Assembly: GCA_026396875.1 (NCBI GenBank)
Contig: JAPLVY010000007.1
Location: 1 to 64,000 of the forward strand
DNA: 64,000 nucleotides
Reading direction: 5' to 3'
Source: Candidatus Falkowiibacteriota bacterium
Lineage (GTDB): Bacteria; Patescibacteriota; Patescibacteriia; Patescibacteriales; UBA12465
A program made the position numbers and the translations under genes. Below, piece after piece: positions 60,394 to 64,000 of this stretch. Under the pieces are notes generated by a model, which did no database searches, had not been told where the DNA came from, and worked only from the letters and a program-made list of their open reading frames with translations. Positions within the stretch are counted from its first letter, which is position 1. Every line of letters starts with the position of its first letter.

Positions 60394-61248
60394 TTATTTT
60401 AAATAATCTGCCAGGGCTTCCTGCCAGGAACGAAGCAGAGGCCTTTTTGAATTTTCCAGAGCAGAGGCCATTGGCCTTTTGGCTGGCCGCGAAAAAGTGC
60501 TACCCAAAACTGGAACAAGCTCCGATACTATTCCTTTGAGCCTCAACGCTTCGACCGCACCTTGATACCAGGTAGCAACCCCCTCGTTAATCAAGTGAAA
60601 TATTCCGTAATCAGCGTGGTCGATAATAATATTTTTGGTTGCCAGCGCCAAATCGGGGGTGAAAGTAAAACAACTCCACTCTTCATCAACCGCCTTCAGG
60701 GTGTTTCCATTTTGCGCCAAATTAATCATGATGTCAAAAAAATTCGGTTTAGCAAAGGGACTGGACCCTGCTGGTCCAAAAAGCTTAGAAGTGCGGATTA
60801 AATAAAATTTCAACCCAGAAGAGATAAGTTTCAGGATTCTTTGTTCACCATCAGCCTTACTTTGACCATAAAAATTGATTGGACTGGGACTGCAATCTTC
60901 GAGAAAACGACTATTAGCACTATCTCCAGAAAAAACGTAATCCGTAGAGTAATGCACGAATAGTATGTCGCTAGACAAACAAAAATCTGCCAAAAAACCC
61001 GGGAGATCAACGTTCAATCTTCGCGCTAAAGCTTTTTCATTCTCGTCGACCTCACACTTGTCTACTACATTATAAGCAGCTGCATTAATAATAATACTTG
61101 GACTCTCCCGCTCTAGTCTTTCTTTTAGCGCGTTGAAATCGAGAAAATCGACATCAGAGCGATCAAGCCCAACAACTGTTTGATCGGAAAATACTTTCAT
61201 TAATTGAGTACCAAGGTTGCCCTGCGAACCGATGATTAAAATTTTCAT
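60394..61248 (-). CDS. rmlD: dTDP-4-dehydrorhamnose reductase-like protein
   Basis: This 284-residue short-chain dehydrogenase/reductase has MKILIIGSQGNLGTQLMKVF (GxxGxxG), PSIIINAAAYNVVDKCEVDE, FVHYSTDYVFSG and the catalytic pair in FYGQSKADGEQ. The closest family is RmlD, the last step to dTDP-L-rhamnose. It lies 17 bp before rmlA and 2 bp after murF. Confidence 0.88.
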   Translation of the reverse strand: MKILIIGSQGNLGTQLMKVFSDQTVVGLDRSDVDFLDFNALKERLERESPSIIINAAAYNVVDKCEVDENEKALARRLNVDLPGFLADFCLSSDILFVHYSTDYVFSGDSANSRFLEDCSPSPINFYGQSKADGEQRILKLISSGLKFYLIRTSKLFGPAGSSPFAKPNFFDIMINLAQNGNTLKAVDEEWSCFTFTPDLALATKNIIIDHADYGIFHLINEGVATWYQGAVEALRLKGIVSELVPVLGSTFSRPAKRPMASALENSKRPLLRSWQEALADYLK

Positions 61249-61250
61249 AA

Positions 61251-62549
61251 TTATTTATTTTTCCACTCTTGTCCCTGACGAACCAGCAATTCATTGGCTC
61301 TTTGCGGTTCGGCCATGACTTCTAAAATAGCCTTTTCCATCCTGGATCCCTGTGAGCCCTTAACTAAAATTAAATCTCCTGCTCCGATTCTCTGAACAGC
61401 AAATCCGCCAGCTTCGGTAGCGTGAGAAAAATAAAAAATATTTTCAGGGTTAAACCCATCTTCTTTGGCCCCCAAGGCGATGTGGTGAGCCCTTTCACCA
61501 ACTAAAATTAACTGAGAAATTCCCGCAGCCACAACTTTTTTGCCAACCAAACGATGCCCTTCCTCTGTGTAAGAGCCTAGCTCCAGCATCTCACCAAGAA
61601 TGGCGATTTTGACAGAGTGCTCAGGAAGAGTCGCGCGCGACATCACTTCCAGGGCAGCCGCGGTAGAATCGGGGGAGGCGTTATAGGTATCGTCGATAAT
61701 AGAAGAATTTTTAATTCCTCGTAAAACCCTCAGGCGCCCCTTAGGAAGATAGAAGTGCTCTAGTGCAGAAGCGGTTTCGACAAGATTAAAAGAAAAGTGA
61801 GTGGCAACAACGGCGGCCGAAAGAGCAGATAAAACTGCCTTGTCACTAATCGCTTCACGCAAAAACACTGGGACGCTAGAGCCATTATATTCCATTTTGA
61901 AAGAGAGCCCCGGTAAAAATCCTTCACCTTTTTCGTAGTTAAACCTTAAATCAACTGCTCGCAAATCAGCCTCCTTTGAAAAGCCATAGGTCAAAACCTT
62001 GGCGCGACTAGCCTCTGTCATAGAACTTACTAATTCTGAGTCGGCGTTTAAAACTGCCAGCCCTTTGCTTGGTAGCGATTCAATTAGCCCCTGTTTCTCC
62101 TTTTTTATTTTTTCCAAGCTACCAAAAAACTCCAAGTGAGAGTGACTAACCGCAGTCACTACTCCAACTTGCGGTTTGGCAATTCTCGTTAAGTATCTCA
62201 TGTCTCCAGGACGATCAACTCCTAACTCTAAAATTATCATCCGCGGATAATTTTTGTTGCGCCAAAGCAGCAACTTCCAGGCATGAAAAAAAACTCCGAG
62301 CCAGCCAATCAAACTTGAACCCGGAGAGTCAGCACCGATTATCGTCAAAGGAACACCGATTTCATTGTTGTAATTCTTTAAAGGCGCTCGGACTGAAAAT
62401 TTGGAAGACAGGACTGCGGCAATTGCCTCCTTGGCGGTCGTCTTGCCAACGCTACCAGTAATTCCTATAACCTCTGGCTGATATTTTTTCAAGATTAAGC
62501 CAGCCAGGATTCTTAGTTTTAATTGCAAAATCTTTTTCATATGAATCAA
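61251..62549 (-). CDS. murF: UDP-N-acetylmuramoyl-tripeptide D-alanyl-D-alanine ligase
   Basis: The 432-residue product has the P-loop VIGITGSVGKTTAKEAIAAV, MIILELGVDRPGDMRYLTRI, TAVSHSHLEFFGS, DDTYNASPDSTAAALEVM (the MurF/MurE signature) and ILGEMLELGSYTEEGH. It adds D-Ala-D-Ala to the peptidoglycan precursor in the cytosol. The order pbp-murF recalls the division and cell-wall cluster of most bacteria. It lies 6 bp downstream of the PBP gene. Confidence 0.94.
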   Translation of the reverse strand: MIHMKKILQLKLRILAGLILKKYQPEVIGITGSVGKTTAKEAIAAVLSSKFSVRAPLKNYNNEIGVPLTIIGADSPGSSLIGWLGVFFHAWKLLLWRNKNYPRMIILELGVDRPGDMRYLTRIAKPQVGVVTAVSHSHLEFFGSLEKIKKEKQGLIESLPSKGLAVLNADSELVSSMTEASRAKVLTYGFSKEADLRAVDLRFNYEKGEGFLPGLSFKMEYNGSSVPVFLREAISDKAVLSALSAAVVATHFSFNLVETASALEHFYLPKGRLRVLRGIKNSSIIDDTYNASPDSTAAALEVMSRATLPEHSVKIAILGEMLELGSYTEEGHRLVGKKVVAAGISQLILVGERAHHIALGAKEDGFNPENIFYFSHATEAGGFAVQRIGAGDLILVKGSQGSRMEKAILEVMAEPQRANELLVRQGQEWKNK

Positions 62550-62555
62550 TAAAAA

Positions 62556-64000
62556 TTATTTCCTCGTCTTTGGTACTTGATAATATTTTAAGAGATAATC
62601 GATAATCCCCTGACCCAAAGGAACCGCTGTACTCTCGGCGTATTGTAACCCCTTAGGATTATCGATCTTGGTCAAAAGAACAAACTTTGGATCTTCAATC
62701 GGCGCCACGCCAACAAAAGTATGAATAAAATCACTCTTACTATAAGAACCCTTGGAGGCAACTTGAGCGGTACCAGTTTTGCCACCAATATAATAACCGC
62801 TGACCGCTGCTTTCTTAGAATGCCCTTTCTCGACAACGTTTGTCAACATGGCCAAAACTGTATTAGCAGTATGTTCGGAAACTACCTGGCGAATAGGTTT
62901 TGGTTTAATTTCTATCTTTTCACCGCCGGGTTTAGAAATTTCCTTGACCAGGTAAGGCTTCATCATTAGTCCTTTATTAGCCAAAGCCATATAAGAAACA
63001 ACCATCTGCAAAGGGGTAACCGAAATTCCCTGGCCAAACGAGGCGGTGGAATAGTCAATCTCCGGAACTCTTCTTTGTAAAAGATTGGCGATAGTTCCTG
63101 GGACTTCTGACTCGAGCTCAATGCCAAACTTTTTACCAAAACCAAAATTTTTCACATAATCCAGAAAGGTCTTTGCCCCAGTTTGACGCATCACAAAGAT
63201 TGCCCCGGTATTTAGGGAGTTTTCCAAAACAAAATTCATATCCACAACTCCATGAGCACCTTTTGTTGAATAATCTGAATTACTAATCGGCTTAGGCCAA
63301 CCGGTGATAAACATTTGCCCGGGATCATTATAGGTCGAGTTGGGAGAAACTTTTCCCTGATCAATTCCGGCAGCCATTGTAATTGTTTTCATCACTGAAC
63401 CAGGTTCATACTGAGAAAATATCGTTGGATTGTTGAAATATTGAATATCTTCTACTGACTTATAGTCATTTGGGTCAAAAGCTGGGTAAGAACACATCGC
63501 GATAATCGCACCGGTCTTCGGATCGCCAACAATAACGCTGCCGCCGGTAGCATTATACTTCTCGATTGCCGCTTTTAATTGGTCACAAACTGCAAATTCG
63601 ACATTACGATCGATTGTTAATACCAAGTCACTGCCATCTTCCGGTTTAACATATTCCTGATCATTAACAATTAACATGTTTCTTCCTACGCCCTTCTCGG
63701 CCCTCAGGAAACCAAAAGTACCAGTTAACTCAGAATTAAAAAACCCCTCTAAGCCATAATGGCCGACACCATCGGTGTCCACAAAGCCAGCCAGGTGAGC
63801 CGCATTATCACCTTCGGGATAATATCGATACTTAAAAAATTCATAACCTAGGCCTTTGATATCCAGAGGACGATTATTGTCGGCGGTGTTAACTATCTGT
63901 TCGTGGAGGATATCTAGGTCTTGTGCTCTGACCGAAGAAGTGGTTGAGATAAGCCCCGGAGTAGAAGTAGACTCTGAATAAATTGCTGCATAGAGTTTGA
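62556..64000 (-). CDS. ftsI: Penicillin-binding protein, FtsI/PBP2 type (5' end outside the window)
   Basis: The frame runs open through 64000 with no stop, so a start at the GTG at 63782 is only internal. Visible upstream residues include KLYAAIYSES and YEFFKYRYYPEG, the dimerisation domain. The transpeptidase motifs are all present: the nucleophile in SQYEPGSVMKTITMA (SxxK), VLENSLNTGA (SxN) and GGKTGTAQVA (KTG). It cross-links peptidoglycan at the outer membrane face, probably in septal growth. About 481 codons are visible. Confidence 0.92.
   Translation of the reverse strand, partial: KLYAAIYSESTSTPGLISTTSSVRAQDLDILHEQIVNTADNNRPLDIKGLGYEFFKYRYYPEGDNAAHLAGFVDTDGVGHYGLEGFFNSELTGTFGFLRAEKGVGRNMLIVNDQEYVKPEDGSDLVLTIDRNVEFAVCDQLKAAIEKYNATGGSVIVGDPKTGAIIAMCSYPAFDPNDYKSVEDIQYFNNPTIFSQYEPGSVMKTITMAAGIDQGKVSPNSTYNDPGQMFITGWPKPISNSDYSTKGAHGVVDMNFVLENSLNTGAIFVMRQTGAKTFLDYVKNFGFGKKFGIELESEVPGTIANLLQRRVPEIDYSTASFGQGISVTPLQMVVSYMALANKGLMMKPYLVKEISKPGGEKIEIKPKPIRQVVSEHTANTVLAMLTNVVEKGHSKKAAVSGYYIGGKTGTAQVASKGSYSKSDFIHTFVGVAPIEDPKFVLLTKIDNPKGLQYAESTAVPLGQGIIDYLLKYYQVPKTRK

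Noticed and set aside
62556..63782. Complete PBP gene starting at the GTG at 63782
   Set aside because: The same frame stays open to the window end and encodes typical PBP dimerisation-domain sequence, so the real start lies beyond 64000.
1..64000. CRISPR arrays, integrase attachment sites, prophage or plasmid genes
   Set aside because: I saw no regularly spaced repeats, integrases, transposases or phage structural genes.

Overview
The window looks like a piece of a Candidate Phyla Radiation (Patescibacteria) genome, probably of the Parcubacteria group (Falkowbacteria, Kuenenbacteria or Magasanikbacteria type). This placement is inference. It rests on AT-rich DNA with short intergenic gaps, few recognisable Shine-Dalgarno sequences, a cysteine-free S-layer-like protein of CPR type, an ECF sigma factor paired with a DUF5667-type anti-sigma, a DUF4012 protein, a sigma-region-4 protein fused to a HARE-HTH domain, two SIMPL proteins, and a short pyruvate kinase. 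TGA behaves as a stop. No rRNA gene, canonical tRNA, transposase, integrase or CRISPR array was seen.

Layout. 1-341 is the start of an O-antigen-ligase-like gene cut by the window edge. 479-730 is a non-coding stretch with a tRNA-like end structure, a canonical promoter, a small putative RNA and two terminators. 749-15373 is a cell-surface region: a secreted CARDB-like protein, a repeat protein with a peptidoglycan-binding tail, the S-layer-like protein with a leader of about 415 nt, a sigma/anti-sigma pair, a small HTH regulator with a palindromic operator, HU, a SIMPL protein, and a 1157-residue secreted protein also ending in a peptidoglycan-binding domain. 15433-24112 holds pyrG, an unknown gene, and a minus-strand run rsmI-metG-cvpA-tsaC-ctpA, with a 117-bp inverted repeat ahead of rsmI and a large unknown membrane protein. 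24303-26548 is secE-nusG-rplK-rplA with a likely L1 control hairpin. 26558-34239 carries thioredoxin, a kinase-like orphan, a small RRM protein, the operon cca-cyclophilin-iscS-iscU, and a second SIMPL gene.

34257-39562 contains the metabolic core: gapA, a NuoF/HndC-like flavoprotein, a membrane protein and an [FeFe]-hydrogenase in one tight operon, which suggests that NADH from glycolysis is re-oxidised by making H2. 40050-42556 is rpsB-tsf-ricT with a structured leader. 42604-49230 carries pyruvate kinase, enolase (with an odd 16-base homopolymer), a metallophosphoesterase, rlmN, superoxide dismutase, a histidine phosphatase and a frameshifted lipoprotein gene. 49329-57372 is tgt (lacking the usual zinc cysteines), a frameshifted surface-type protein, a DUF4012 protein, a GT4 glycosyltransferase and an unknown membrane protein. 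57482-64000 holds the sigma4-HARE-HTH protein, a GT2 glycosyltransferase, rmlA, rmlD, murF and a penicillin-binding protein cut by the window end.

Taken together, the genes describe a small fermentative cell with glycolysis, H2 production, a peptidoglycan wall and an S-layer or glycan-rich surface. Many transcription units carry clear -35/-10 promoters (usually 17-bp spacing) and strong intrinsic terminators, so operon borders can be drawn with fair confidence.
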